This document shows, piece by piece, positions 25,485-35,000 of a stretch of DNA of 64,000 bases. Position numbers and translations under genes: made by a program. Positions within the stretch are counted from its first letter, which is position 1; every line of letters begins with the position of its first letter. Under the pieces are notes generated by a model. That model had not been told where the DNA came from. It searched no databases and worked only from the letters and a program-made list of their open reading frames with translations. Source of the stretch: Arthrobacter sp. MYb229. GTDB lineage: Bacteria > Actinomycetota > Actinomycetes > Actinomycetales > Micrococcaceae. The stretch lies in the NCBI RefSeq assembly GCF_002975405.1, contig NZ_PCPS01000001.1, forward strand, positions 1,302,001 through 1,366,000, read 5' to 3'.

Positions 25485-27647
25485 ATGCCTGAACACCGTT
25501 GGGCAGGCACACGCCTGCTTGCGCTATCCCTGGGGGCGGCATTAGTTTTGCCGCTGGCCGCCACAGCACCAGCCGTGGCTCAACCCGCCGAAGAAACCGC
25601 CCCTAGCGCTTCGCCCTCCCCCACGCCATCACCGGGCGGCTCCGCAGAGCCGGATACCCCCGAACCTTCCGCGCCAGCAAGCACCCCTAGCTTTGCCGGG
25701 TCTGCAGCCAAGGCCATTGAAGACGGGCTAGCCAAGCGCACCGATCTTTCGGCGGAGGAACGTATTTCGCTGGCCGACCTGGCCCTGGATGCCCTCGGCG
25801 AAGATTTCATCGACGCGACCATGGGCCAAGGCCAGAAGCGAATCGATGAGTCCGGGGATCCAACCGCTCCGACGCTGGCAGAGCTCGCAGACCTCGCGCA
25901 AGAGGTGGCCGACGATACCGGGCAGAAGGAAGAGCTGGACCTCGCGGTGCCGGGGTCGCTCGAAGAACTGCGCACCTGGCGCCCGCCGGGGACATTGGGA
26001 ATCGACGTCTCCCACCACCAAGGGACCGTCGACTGGACGCAGGCCTATAAGAATGGTGCGCGCTTCGGCTACATCAAGGCCACCCAGTCATGGCCTTCCA
26101 CCCTCTTCAAAGATCCAAGGTTCAAAGCGAACTACGCCGCTTCGCGCAACGCAGGAGTCATCCGCGGCGCGTACCACTTCGCCATGCCCGCCCACTCTTC
26201 GGGTGCCGCGCAAGCAAAAGAGTTCCTGGCCAATGGTGGCGGATGGTCAGCCGATGGCAAGACCATGCCACCGCTGCTGGACATCGAATGGAACCCATAC
26301 TCGGCCAAGGCCTACCCGCAGGGCAAGGGCGATGTCTGCTACGGCATGTCTCCGGCCCAGACGGTGAACTGGATCAAGAGCTTTGGCAGCACCATCAAGG
26401 CTAGCACCGGACGCCTGCCGATGATCTACACCGCCCAGTCCTGGTGGGATAAGTGCACCGGCGATTCCGAGGTCTTCAAGTCCTGGCCGCTGCATGTTTC
26501 AGTCTTCCCCACCGCAAACGTTCCCAAGAACCCACGTGAGCTTCCCGAAGGATGGAAGACCTTCAGCGTGTGGCAGTATTCATCGAATTCGAACCTCATT
26601 GGCAGCGCAAAGAATGTGGATGCCAATGTGTGGAACGGGGACCTCACCTCGCTGCGTGACTTCGCCAAGAACACGCGCAGCACCCCTTACCGGATGGTGA
26701 CCTCATATCTTGGCAATGCGGATGTGTGGCCTACCCGGCTGGAGCCCGTACGCCTCTACGGGCACCGCTGGTTCGATACCCCGGTGGCGATTTCCAAGCG
26801 CACCTTCCCGTCCTCGGCATCCACCGTGGTGATCACCTCCGGCGAACGCTTCCCCGACGCCCTCGCCGGTTCGCCCCTTGCCTCGTTGAAAAATGCGCCG
26901 CTGCTCTTGACGCAGAAGAATTCCTTGCCCTCTTCCGTGGCCGCCGAACTGAAGCGGTTGAAGCCAAAGAACATCGTCGTCTTGGGCGGTCCGATTGCCA
27001 TCAGCGAGAGTACCGTCAAGAAGATTAAAGCCTACGGCCCGGTGACCCGAATTTGGGGCAACGACCTCTACGACACCAGCGCCTTGATTTCCAAGAATTG
27101 GAAGAGCTCCAACCAGGTGTTCCTGGCCACCGGCGAGCGATTCGAAGACGCGATGTCGCTGGCAGCCGTGGCCTCCGGACGCGAGGCCCCGATGCTGCTG
27201 ACCAAGAAAGCCTCGGTTCCGGCGGCAACCATTCGCGAACTCAAGCGCCTGAAGCCAACGCGCGTGTATCTGGCCGGCGGCCCGCTCGCCATCTCCGCGA
27301 AGGCCGAACGCCAGGTACGCAATGCGGTTCCCAACGCGAAGGTGATTCGCTACGAAGGTGCTACGCGCTATGACACGAGTGCGCTGATTGCCAAGACCTT
27401 CTGGCCTAAGGGTTCACAGCGCCAGTTTGTGGCCACGGCCGACGATTTCCGGGACGGGCTCACCGGTGCCGTGATTGCTTCTTACAATGATGCGCCCTTG
27501 TTGCTGACCAAGAAGAGCTGCATGCCCTCTTCCGTGGCCAGCGCCATGCGGTCCATGAAGGGCTGGACCAATGTCTTGCTCGGCGGCCCGGTGGTGCTGG
27601 ACGAGACCGTGGCCTATAAGAAAAATGGCCAGCAGAATATCTGCTGA
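25485..27647 (+). CDS. Exported GH25 muramidase with CWB2 cell-wall-binding repeats
   Basis: A 720-residue secreted lysozyme-like enzyme that would cut the beta-1,4 MurNAc-GlcNAc bond. A signal peptide (about 1-32) is followed by a Pro/Ser-rich linker and an alpha-helical region (about 65-165). The GH25 domain runs from about 170 to 385: LGIDVSHHQGTVDW supplies the first catalytic Asp, and PLLDIEW the D-x-E pair. Three CWB2 repeats (about 420-715) end the protein; their recurrent signatures are FPDALAGSPLA, APLLLT and VVLGGPIAIS. The CWB2 module is the same as in the peroxidase at 3574-9069. AGGAG at 25473-25477 gives a clear ribosome binding site. A terminator hairpin overlaps the stop codon. 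Likely roles are cell-wall turnover or separation; a phage-type lysin is less likely because no phage genes are near. Confidence 0.92.
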   Translation: MPEHRWAGTRLLALSLGAALVLPLAATAPAVAQPAEETAPSASPSPTPSPGGSAEPDTPEPSAPASTPSFAGSAAKAIEDGLAKRTDLSAEERISLADLALDALGEDFIDATMGQGQKRIDESGDPTAPTLAELADLAQEVADDTGQKEELDLAVPGSLEELRTWRPPGTLGIDVSHHQGTVDWTQAYKNGARFGYIKATQSWPSTLFKDPRFKANYAASRNAGVIRGAYHFAMPAHSSGAAQAKEFLANGGGWSADGKTMPPLLDIEWNPYSAKAYPQGKGDVCYGMSPAQTVNWIKSFGSTIKASTGRLPMIYTAQSWWDKCTGDSEVFKSWPLHVSVFPTANVPKNPRELPEGWKTFSVWQYSSNSNLIGSAKNVDANVWNGDLTSLRDFAKNTRSTPYRMVTSYLGNADVWPTRLEPVRLYGHRWFDTPVAISKRTFPSSASTVVITSGERFPDALAGSPLASLKNAPLLLTQKNSLPSSVAAELKRLKPKNIVVLGGPIAISESTVKKIKAYGPVTRIWGNDLYDTSALISKNWKSSNQVFLATGERFEDAMSLAAVASGREAPMLLTKKASVPAATIRELKRLKPTRVYLAGGPLAISAKAERQVRNAVPNAKVIRYEGATRYDTSALIAKTFWPKGSQRQFVATADDFRDGLTGAVIASYNDAPLLLTKKSCMPSSVASAMRSMKGWTNVLLGGPVVLDETVAYKKNGQQNIC

Positions 27648-27654
27648 CCATTTT
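27621..27654. terminator. Terminator overlapping the GH25 stop codon
   Basis: AAAATGG-CCAGCAG at 27622-27635 pairs with CTGCTG-ACCATTTT at 27641-27654 (one bulge), with a 5-base loop. The stop codon TGA at 27645-27647 is part of the right arm. A second, GC-rich imperfect hairpin lies at about 27673-27701 and overlaps the end of the convergent GT2 gene. Confidence 0.7.
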
Positions 27655-27685
27655 AGCCAGGTAGTACCGAGAGGCTCGGCGGGCG

Positions 27686-29116
27686 TTAGCCCCGCTGGGC
27701 CTTTCGTGTATCCACGCTCAAATAACCGTAGGCGGTGCGGTAGACCCGCACGCCCCCGTGAACCACTTCTCCGGCTTCCTCCGGGAGGCTGATCCGGCGG
27801 CGGTCCGTCTCGGAGTAGTGGACAAGTGCATTGCCCAGGCGCGGGATCTGCGCTATCAGCGCGTGGTGCGCGAACTTCGCGACGTACGTATGGGAAGCGG
27901 TCGCTACCAGTTCGGCGTTCACGGTAGTTTTTGACTCGCGGTCTTCGAACAGCAGGGCCTTGGGCACCGGTGCTCCGGCCGGTGAGGTCAACACGACCTC
28001 GAGAGTGGAATCGGCGGCGCGGATCTTCTCCACCACGGGGTTGGCGGTGGCCTCGATTTCGCCGGTGGCCAGGCGTTCCAGAGCTGCCAGGTCTCCGCGG
28101 GCGATGAGCTCGACCTTGACCAGCCGGGCAGGATTGAATACCGTCTCGCGGTCGGTGGCGATGAACTCGTCGAGGTATTTCCGGTGATGATCCACCCAGG
28201 CTTGGCGTGCCTCGGGCGTGTATTTCATAAAGCGCCGACCTTCGTAGAAGGACAGGGCCTTGCGCGTGAATAGTCCTGCCATCAGGCGCCGGGTATAGGC
28301 GGCATCCTGCTGGGTGTGGTTGCGTACGGTCCGGGCGATGTGGCTGAGCGAAGCGACGTAGCCGGCCGGGTCGATTTTCCCTACGCTGATATTCTGCCCA
28401 TCGGAGCGCAGCCGAATCTCGTAGTAGTCGTAGTCGGCGAGGATGCTGATGCGTTCGGCCGCCACATAGGCCTGGACCATCGCCATGCCGTCCTCTAGGC
28501 GCACCTTGTCTTCGCGGAAGCGTATCTGGTGCTGCTCGATGAGCCGGCGGCGAATCATCTTCTGCGGGGACAAAGAGGCCAGCACGAATTCGAGGGAGAT
28601 CTCCGGGCGCGTCTTGGCGAAGAATCCTTGCTGGACACGGCGCCCGCCGATTCCGACCATCCGCGGTATGAGGATGTCGAGGTCATGGGTGGTGGCGTAG
28701 CTGGTCATCCGCCGCAGTGCTTCGGAACCCAAGCGGTCATCGGCGTCGCAGAAGAAGACGTAGTCGCCCCTGGCATGGTCGATGCCGACGTTTCGCGGTT
28801 TGCCGGGCCAGCCGCTGTTTTCCTGATGGATGATCCGGAAGTTGGCGTTCCGCTTGGCGTAGATATCAAGAATTTCATCACCGAAGTCCGTGGATCCGTC
28901 GTTCACGGCGATAACTTCGAACTTCTCGGCTGCCAGATCTTGGGTCTCCAGCGAATTCAGCAGCTCGGTGAGGTAGGGCATCGAGTTGTAGACCGGGATG
29001 ATCACGCTGATCAGCGGCGCCGTGCCGGATTGTGCTTCCAGGCCAGCGTTTTTCGAATCGTCCGCAGCCGGAGGAACAACGGTTTTGTCCCGTTTGCGAT
29101 TACTGAACAATGCCAT
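27686..29116 (-). CDS. GT2 glycosyltransferase, TarS/TarP-like layout
   Basis: A 476-residue soluble GT-A enzyme. The catalytic domain (about 35-260) has PLISVIIPVYNSMPYL, the nucleotide-binding VNDGSTD, and the D-x-D motif in FFCDADDRLG; further on, VRLEDGMAMVQAYVAAERIS matches the E-D general-base region. Residues about 330-476 form a C-terminal beta-rich domain. This layout recalls the wall-teichoic-acid GlcNAc transferases TarS and TarP, a resemblance from memory. No signal or membrane segment is seen. It is placed between smc and the convergent GH25 gene, breaking the usual smc-ftsY adjacency. Adding a sugar to an anionic wall polymer is inferred from the resemblance and the neighbourhood. 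Confidence 0.75.
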   Translation of the reverse strand: MALFSNRKRDKTVVPPAADDSKNAGLEAQSGTAPLISVIIPVYNSMPYLTELLNSLETQDLAAEKFEVIAVNDGSTDFGDEILDIYAKRNANFRIIHQENSGWPGKPRNVGIDHARGDYVFFCDADDRLGSEALRRMTSYATTHDLDILIPRMVGIGGRRVQQGFFAKTRPEISLEFVLASLSPQKMIRRRLIEQHQIRFREDKVRLEDGMAMVQAYVAAERISILADYDYYEIRLRSDGQNISVGKIDPAGYVASLSHIARTVRNHTQQDAAYTRRLMAGLFTRKALSFYEGRRFMKYTPEARQAWVDHHRKYLDEFIATDRETVFNPARLVKVELIARGDLAALERLATGEIEATANPVVEKIRAADSTLEVVLTSPAGAPVPKALLFEDRESKTTVNAELVATASHTYVAKFAHHALIAQIPRLGNALVHYSETDRRRISLPEEAGEVVHGGVRVYRTAYGYLSVDTRKAQRG

Positions 29117-29195
29117 GGAACACCCGCATAATCATTTGTCACTGAATTCGACCAGATGGCCTATGACCAGTATATCGACAGACGTGAAATAGATG

Positions 29196-32100
29196 CTAAA
29201 CGGGCTGGGACCGAGCCATCTTCTGGCTGATCACCGTGGAGACACCGTCCCCGCGCATGGTCACCCCGTAGAGCGCGTCGGCAACTTCCATGGTCTTCTT
29301 CTGGTGCGTGATGACGATGAGCTGTGAAGCTTCCCGGAGCTCCTCGAAGACGGTGATCAGGCGCCCCAGATTCACGTCATCGAGTGCGGCCTCAACCTCG
29401 TCCATCACATAGAAGGGCGAGGGGCGGGCCTTGAAGATCGCCACCAGCAGCGCAACGGCGGTCAGCGAGCGTTCGCCGCCGGAGAGTAGGGAGAGCCGCT
29501 TGATCTTCTTGCCTGCGGGTCGCGCCTCGACCTCGATGCCGGTGGTGAGCATGTTCTCCGGATCGGTGAGCACCAGCTGGCCCTCTCCCCCGGGGAAAAG
29601 GCGTTCGAAGATTCTTTTGAACTGCACCGCGGTGTCGTCATAGGCCTCGGTGAAGACGCGTTCCACGTGTGCGTCTACATCCTTGATGATCTGCTGTAGA
29701 TCGCTTCGCGACTTCTTCAGATCCTCCAGCTGTCCGCTGAGGAATTTATGCCGCTCTTCAAGGGCCGCAAATTCCTCCAGTGCCAGCGGGTTGACCTTGC
29801 CCAGGGCGGCGAGGTCGCGCACGGCCTTTTTCAGCCGTTTTTCCTGCTCCGCGCGGTCAAAGGGCTTGGTCCCCAGGAGGTTGCCTTCTTCATCCACGTT
29901 TTGGCGAAGCTCGGCCCATTTGTCATCGGGGTCCGCTTCTTCGGGAATCAGCTGGTCCGGGCCGAAGTTGGCGATCAGGTGATCCGGGGAGAGCCCCAGA
30001 TCTTCCAAGGACTTGCTCTCCAAGGCCTCGATGCGCATGCGCAGTTCGGCACGCGCCATTTCGTCGCGGTGCACCGCATCGGAAAGGCGGGCGAGTTCCG
30101 CGGTCAATTGCTCGGCTTCGACCCGCTGGCTGGAAAGCAGCTGGTCCAGATCATGCTGCTTGCCGGTCAGCTCTTCGCGTTCCTGGGCCGCCAGGCCCAC
30201 CGAAACCTCGATGAACTGCAAGACGCGTTCGGCGGCTTGCGCTACGCGTTGCGCGTTGGCCGCTTGCGCCCGGCGTTCCTCGGCTCGGCGGGCGGCCACC
30301 TCGCGGTGGGTCCGCTCGGCTGCGGCGGTCCGGCGCAGCCCCTCTACGCGCGAGCGCAGGGCGCTGACGCGTTCCTCACTGCTGCGCAGGGCGAGGCGAG
30401 CTTCAAGTTCGCGCTGGCGGGCCGAGGAGGCGGCATCTGCCAAGGCCGCCCGCCCGGCATCATCTACGGCGTCTTCCTCTTCGTCTTCGGAAGCCCTATC
30501 CATGCGTTCGGTGATCTCTTCCAAGGACTCTTGCTCGAGTTCAAGCTTTTCCCGGGTCGCCAGAACCCGCTCGTGCAAGGTGTCTTTATCGGTGCGCGCG
30601 GTGCGAAGCTTCTGCCCCAGCTTGGCCAGGTAGCTGGAGATCTCATCGATGCTGGCATCCGACTCGGCCAGCGCACCTTGGGCGTCCTCATAAGCCAGTT
30701 GCGCCTCGGAGAGCACCGGGGCCCGGGCCGCCAGGCTGGCTTCGCAGGCTTCCAGCTCACGCTGGGCGGTGGCCAGTTCGGAGGCCGTCTGCTCCACCAG
30801 GGCCTGTTGGGCGATCAGCGATGCTCCGGCCGAGTCCCCGACGGAGCTTCGCAATGCGGAGACCGTGGTGCCCTCCAGGGTGGTGAGCTGAGCGCGTGGG
30901 TCGATATGCAGAAGTGCTGCGGCTTCGGTGAGATCCTCCACGACGTAGTGGTGCGTAAACAGCGCGTCCAGGAGATTGCCGATCTCCGGTCCCGCAGCGA
31001 CGACGTCCCTGGCGGCGATCGCGGCAGAAGGCGGCGTTTGGATGCTTGTATGAGTTGCCGAGGCATGGACAAAGCTCGCATGCGTGGTTTCGTCCGAGCC
31101 GATGGCCTCAAGCAGTTGCAGCGCCGACTCTTGATCCCGAGTGACCAAGGATTCTGCCGACTCACGCAGGATGGCAGAAATTGCCTGCTCATATCCGGGA
31201 GTGACCGAAATAAGCTCGCCGAGGCGACCCAAGATCGCCTCTGGCGCCTGCTGGATGATTCTTTCGGAATGATCATCGCGTTTGGTGTTGAGCTGCAACG
31301 CGTCAAGGCGGGCTTTCAGTCCGGAGATCTGCACCGACAGTGCCCGTTCCTGCGTGGCGGCTTCCGACTGTGCCTTGGTGTGCTGGGAGTATTCCTTTTC
31401 CGCACGGTCGAATTCGTCGTTCAACGCGGATTCCTTGGCAAGGCGATGCTCTAGTTCCACCGACAGCTCGGCGTGCGACTTCGCGTCCGCTTCGAGATCC
31501 GCGTCAAAGGAACGCAACCCGTCTTCCAGGCGCGCAATCTCTGCCCGCGTGACATCCACACGGCTGCGCGCCGAGGCAACCTGGGATGCCAGGCGCGACA
31601 TGCCTTCGCGGCGGTCGGCGGCCGCGCGCAGCAGCGCGGCCATCCGCTGTTGTTCGGCCCGCGACTGCTCCTCGGCCAGTTCTTTGGCTTCGATTGCCTC
31701 GGCCAGGATTTCGTGCCGGTCTTCGACCGATTCCTCGAGCTCTGCCAGCTCTTCGGCTAAGCGCTCTGCTTGGGATTCCAGCCGGTCCGGGTCGCGGCTT
31801 GAATCGAAGTGCGCCTGGTTGCCTTCCAGCAGCTTCCCGCGTTCACGTGCCAAGGCGGCCAGGGAGCGGAAACGCTCGGACTGGGTAGTCAATGCCACCC
31901 ATGAATCGTTGATCAGGCCGAGCCGTGGCGCCAGTAGTTCCATTTCGCCGGCCAGCTTGGCCACATGCTTCTTCACATGTTCCAGCTTGAGGGTGGTTTC
32001 TTGCTGGCGAGCTTGGATCTTGGTCTCGTCGTCAATGTCCTGAGCCAACTTGTTATTCAGCGAGACCAGGTCATCGGCGAGAAGCCTGGCTTTGGCATCA

Positions 32101-32768
32101 CGCACATCGAGCTGCACGCTCTGCGCGCGGCGCGCAATTTTTGCTTGGCGTCCCAGCGGCGCCAGCTGCCGGCGTACCTCCGAATTCAGATCCTCAAGAC
32201 GGTCCAGGTTGCCCTGCATGCCCTGGAGCTTGCGCAGGGTTTTCTCCTTGCGCCTGCGGTGCTTGAGCACGCCCGCGGCTTCTTCGATGAATCCGCGGCG
32301 GTCTTCTGCCGTGGCGTGCAAGATTCTATCCAGCTGGCCCTGGCCGACAATGACGTGCATTTCGCGGCCCAGACCGGAGTCCGAGAGCAGTTCTTGGATA
32401 TCCAGCAATCTGCACGACGAGCCATTGATGGCATATTCGGATCCGCCGGCGCGAAAGAGGGTCCGTGAAATGGTGACTTCCGCATAATCGATGGGAAGCT
32501 TGCCGTCGGCGTTATCGATGGTCAGCGACACATGGGCACGGCCCAATGGGGCACGGCCGGAGGTGCCTGCGAAGATGACGTCTTCCATCTTGCCGCCACG
32601 CAGGGTCTTGGCCCCTTGCTCCCCCATCACCCAAGCCAGCGCATCGACCACATTGGACTTGCCTGAACCGTTGGGGCCGACCACGGCGGTGACGCCGGGC
32701 TCGAATTCAAAGGTGGTCGCCGAGGCAAAAGACTTGAATCCGCGAACGGTGAGAGTCTTCAAATGCAC
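29196..32768 (-). CDS. smc: Chromosome segregation SMC ATPase
   Basis: The condensin-like SMC subunit, 1190 residues, the normal length. The N-terminal head starts HLKTLTVRGFKSFASATTF and has the P-loop GPNGSGKSNVVDAL near residue 33. Two long coiled coils flank a hinge near residues 510-660. The C-terminal head has the ABC signature LSGGERSLTAVALL and Walker B PFYVMDEVEAALDD. The start is the GTG at 32768 with AGGAA upstream; there is no earlier in-frame choice that fits the family. In most actinobacteria mutM lies directly upstream, but here a 4.3 kb accessory stretch separates them. The function in chromosome organisation is established for the family. Confidence 0.97.
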   Translation of the reverse strand: MHLKTLTVRGFKSFASATTFEFEPGVTAVVGPNGSGKSNVVDALAWVMGEQGAKTLRGGKMEDVIFAGTSGRAPLGRAHVSLTIDNADGKLPIDYAEVTISRTLFRAGGSEYAINGSSCRLLDIQELLSDSGLGREMHVIVGQGQLDRILHATAEDRRGFIEEAAGVLKHRRRKEKTLRKLQGMQGNLDRLEDLNSEVRRQLAPLGRQAKIARRAQSVQLDVRDAKARLLADDLVSLNNKLAQDIDDETKIQARQQETTLKLEHVKKHVAKLAGEMELLAPRLGLINDSWVALTTQSERFRSLAALARERGKLLEGNQAHFDSSRDPDRLESQAERLAEELAELEESVEDRHEILAEAIEAKELAEEQSRAEQQRMAALLRAAADRREGMSRLASQVASARSRVDVTRAEIARLEDGLRSFDADLEADAKSHAELSVELEHRLAKESALNDEFDRAEKEYSQHTKAQSEAATQERALSVQISGLKARLDALQLNTKRDDHSERIIQQAPEAILGRLGELISVTPGYEQAISAILRESAESLVTRDQESALQLLEAIGSDETTHASFVHASATHTSIQTPPSAAIAARDVVAAGPEIGNLLDALFTHHYVVEDLTEAAALLHIDPRAQLTTLEGTTVSALRSSVGDSAGASLIAQQALVEQTASELATAQRELEACEASLAARAPVLSEAQLAYEDAQGALAESDASIDEISSYLAKLGQKLRTARTDKDTLHERVLATREKLELEQESLEEITERMDRASEDEEEDAVDDAGRAALADAASSARQRELEARLALRSSEERVSALRSRVEGLRRTAAAERTHREVAARRAEERRAQAANAQRVAQAAERVLQFIEVSVGLAAQEREELTGKQHDLDQLLSSQRVEAEQLTAELARLSDAVHRDEMARAELRMRIEALESKSLEDLGLSPDHLIANFGPDQLIPEEADPDDKWAELRQNVDEEGNLLGTKPFDRAEQEKRLKKAVRDLAALGKVNPLALEEFAALEERHKFLSGQLEDLKKSRSDLQQIIKDVDAHVERVFTEAYDDTAVQFKRIFERLFPGGEGQLVLTDPENMLTTGIEVEARPAGKKIKRLSLLSGGERSLTAVALLVAIFKARPSPFYVMDEVEAALDDVNLGRLITVFEELREASQLIVITHQKKTMEVADALYGVTMRGDGVSTVISQKMARSQPV

Positions 32769-32918
32769 GGCGTAAAGTTCCTATGTTTGGCGTTGTGTCG
32801 CTATGGTTGGCTAGGGAAATCTATCCAATCCTTGCTCGTAATTCTAGCGAAGCGATGCCTCGATTGGGTGTTTCCCGCTCGCTTTCACGAGAACGAATAT
32901 TGAGGGATTGGTCAAATA

Positions 32919-33737
32919 ATGAGCGTCTTAGCCGAGATCGAACAGTGGCCGGCAGATAACGCGGTATCGGTCGTGGTCAATAGAGATGGTGCGATATCCG
33001 ACCAGCACGGCGACATTCAGCGGGTATATCCTCTAGCCTCCGTGACGAAACTTCTGAGCACCTACGCGTTCCTCATCGCCCTTGAAGAAGAAGCAATGAC
33101 GTTGGAAGATCCTGCGGGCCCGGAGGGTTCCACGGTTCACCATCTGCTGGCGCACACGGCCGGCTATGACTTCGACTCGACCACCATCCGTTTTGCCGTT
33201 GGAACCAAACGAGGCTATTCGAACACCGGGTTTGAGGTTTTGGCTGAGCACCTGGAACGCGAAACTGGCATGAGGATGTCGGAATACGCTCGCGAGGCTG
33301 TTTTTGCACCCCTAGGTATGGAAAATACCGAGATTGCCGGAAGCTGCGCCAAGGACGGCAGGTCGACCGCGTCCGATCTTGCGTTGTTCGCAGCAGAATT
33401 GCTCAATCCAACGTTGCTGGCTCCGCAGACCATGGCCGATGCGACCAGCGTCCACTATGAAGACCTGGCCGGCATCCTGCCCGGATACGGAAGGCAGAAT
33501 CCGAATGATTGGGGCTTGGGATTCGAAATCCGCTCCACCAAGAATCCGCACTGGACCGGCCCAAGCCACCCGGCAACGACCTTTGGACACTTCGGACAAT
33601 CAGGTACGTTCCTGTGGGTTGATCCAGAGAATCGGCTTGCTTGCGTGGCTTTGACCGATAAACCATTCGGGCAATGGGCCGTGGACGCATGGGCGCCTTA
33701 CAACGAACGCGTACTCTGCGCGTCCAGAAAACAATAG
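32919..33737 (+). CDS. Beta-lactamase-fold serine hydrolase (class C / D-Ala-D-Ala carboxypeptidase-like)
   Basis: A 272-residue protein of the beta-lactamase/penicillin-binding superfamily. The S-x-x-K motif is S41-V-T-K44, the Y-x-N motif is the YSN near residue 99, and a late H-F-G-Q-S-G segment takes the place of K-T-G. It has no signal peptide or membrane segment, so it appears to be cytoplasmic, and it is shorter than true class C beta-lactamases. Members of this group hydrolyse varied esters or amides. It is divergent from smc with a 150-base promoter region between them and is not tightly linked to the hydrolase at 33950. The substrate is unknown; beta-lactam resistance should not be assumed. 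Confidence 0.75.
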   Translation: MSVLAEIEQWPADNAVSVVVNRDGAISDQHGDIQRVYPLASVTKLLSTYAFLIALEEEAMTLEDPAGPEGSTVHHLLAHTAGYDFDSTTIRFAVGTKRGYSNTGFEVLAEHLERETGMRMSEYAREAVFAPLGMENTEIAGSCAKDGRSTASDLALFAAELLNPTLLAPQTMADATSVHYEDLAGILPGYGRQNPNDWGLGFEIRSTKNPHWTGPSHPATTFGHFGQSGTFLWVDPENRLACVALTDKPFGQWAVDAWAPYNERVLCASRKQ

Positions 33738-33949
33738 ACACGCGCATCCACAAATTCAGCAGACAGTCGTTAGATTGATTGTAGAAACAACAACACTGAT
33801 GGGCGCTATTCTCAAACACGAATGCTTAGTGTAAGAAGTGCTAATTTCTGCACAGTCCCAAAAGTGCCTTCAAACGCGCAGTTTCCAGATCCCCTACTCA
33901 AATCTGATTTGCTTGGCATGCCATTGCACCTACCGCTTATACTGATCAG

Positions 33950-34975
33950 ATGTACGATCGCTCACGAGACATCTCGAAATATACTAGTCTGGGGTATCAC
34001 GAGTTCCATGACGTTGGCTCTCTCCTTTCTCAGCCACTCCAGACAGGTCTCACCTCACTCAAGCTAGAAGACCAGTGGTTTGACTTCCTATTCGAAGATC
34101 GACATTCAGCCACAACGTTGGTCACCTTCACGGCCGCAGTTCCGGCGAAAGCTGAAACATTTCCGATATTTTCCAGCAGGCATATTGCAGAAGAGTTGGG
34201 ATTGAATTTTCTCGCATTCGCAGATCCTTCGTGTGGTGGACCCCACGCCCTTCCAACTTTTTGGCACCTCGGAACCCAAAAAATTGATTCACAGACACTT
34301 ATTCCATCAATCGTTTCCATGGCTCGATCTGAAACAAATTCAAGTTTACTGTTTTTCGGTTCGTCCGCTGGTGGTTTTGCCGCATTAAACTACAGTTCTC
34401 ATTTCCCTAATTCAGCTGCATTAGTCATGAACCCAAGGATCAGTCTGCTTAACACGCCCAAGCGGACCCAATCGTATACACCTGTAAATTTCCCTGACAT
34501 GGAGACTATTTCTGTCATCCGCTCACTCCCCTACGATCAGTCCAAGGTTTATTCCGTACCTCGCGGCAACCGAGTTTTCTACATTCAGAATCTTCAAGAC
34601 AGTAACTACACCCGACATCACTACGCTCATTTCAAAAAAAATACTCTCGGACGTGAGGATATCGAGTTCGTCGTTGGCAATTGGGGAAAAGGGCACGTGG
34701 TTCCACCTAAGAGCGTCTACGTTGATCGGCTACGTAATCTGGCTCGCTCAGCACCGAACTGGACCATTAACCCTTCAATCGAATCAAGTGGAGAAGAAAT
34801 CCATAGCTTCGATTCCCAAAAGCGCACGGGCAACAAAACAGATGATTTTATGAAAATACTAGAATTAAAACTTCGAGAATTAGAGAATAATTCAACGGAC
34901 GAGGAGTTTGAGAATATTCTCACTACCATTAAGTCATCAATCCATGCTTCCCAGTCGCAACACAAATCAAACTAG
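33950..34975 (+). CDS. Alpha/beta-hydrolase-like protein with GSSAGG nucleophile elbow
   Basis: A 341-residue protein that I cannot place in a named family with confidence. The middle resembles an alpha/beta hydrolase: LFFGSSAGGFAALNYS puts the likely nucleophile Ser near residue 138, and a later QDSNYTRHHYAHF and GKGHVVPP provide candidate acid and His residues. The last 80 residues are charged and helical and look like a tail for partner binding. There is no signal peptide. The gene is AT-rich compared with smc and mutM. It is followed after 22 bases by the Asn-synthetase-like gene, so the two form a unit. It parallels the hydrolase-like protein at 13579-14631 in size and elbow sequence. 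A role in acyl or amide modification of a surface polymer is a guess from context. Confidence 0.55.
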   Translation: MYDRSRDISKYTSLGYHEFHDVGSLLSQPLQTGLTSLKLEDQWFDFLFEDRHSATTLVTFTAAVPAKAETFPIFSSRHIAEELGLNFLAFADPSCGGPHALPTFWHLGTQKIDSQTLIPSIVSMARSETNSSLLFFGSSAGGFAALNYSSHFPNSAALVMNPRISLLNTPKRTQSYTPVNFPDMETISVIRSLPYDQSKVYSVPRGNRVFYIQNLQDSNYTRHHYAHFKKNTLGREDIEFVVGNWGKGHVVPPKSVYVDRLRNLARSAPNWTINPSIESSGEEIHSFDSQKRTGNKTDDFMKILELKLRELENNSTDEEFENILTTIKSSIHASQSQHKSN

Positions 34976-34984
34976 GCGCCCCTC

Positions 34985-35000
34985 GGAGGAAAACATCTTG
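34985..35000 (+). promoter_or_regulatory. Ribosome binding site fixing a TTG start
   Basis: GGAGGA at 34985-34990 is followed after seven bases by TTG at 34998-35000. No ATG or GTG in this frame has a comparable site, so it decides the start of the Asn-synthetase-like gene and removes its apparent 68-base overlap with the upstream gene. Confidence 0.7.

Noticed and set aside
25485-27647. Prophage endolysin
   Set aside because: GH25 occurs in phage lysins, but this protein has a signal peptide and CWB2 repeats, and there is no holin, tail or integrase gene nearby.
29748-31454. A 568-codon plus-strand frame opposite smc
   Set aside because: Antisense to the coiled-coil part of smc, with low-complexity composition and no domain.
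32919-33737. Beta-lactam resistance gene
   Set aside because: The fold is that of beta-lactamases, but the protein has no signal peptide and lacks a clear K-T-G motif; a general ester or amide hydrolase is more likely.
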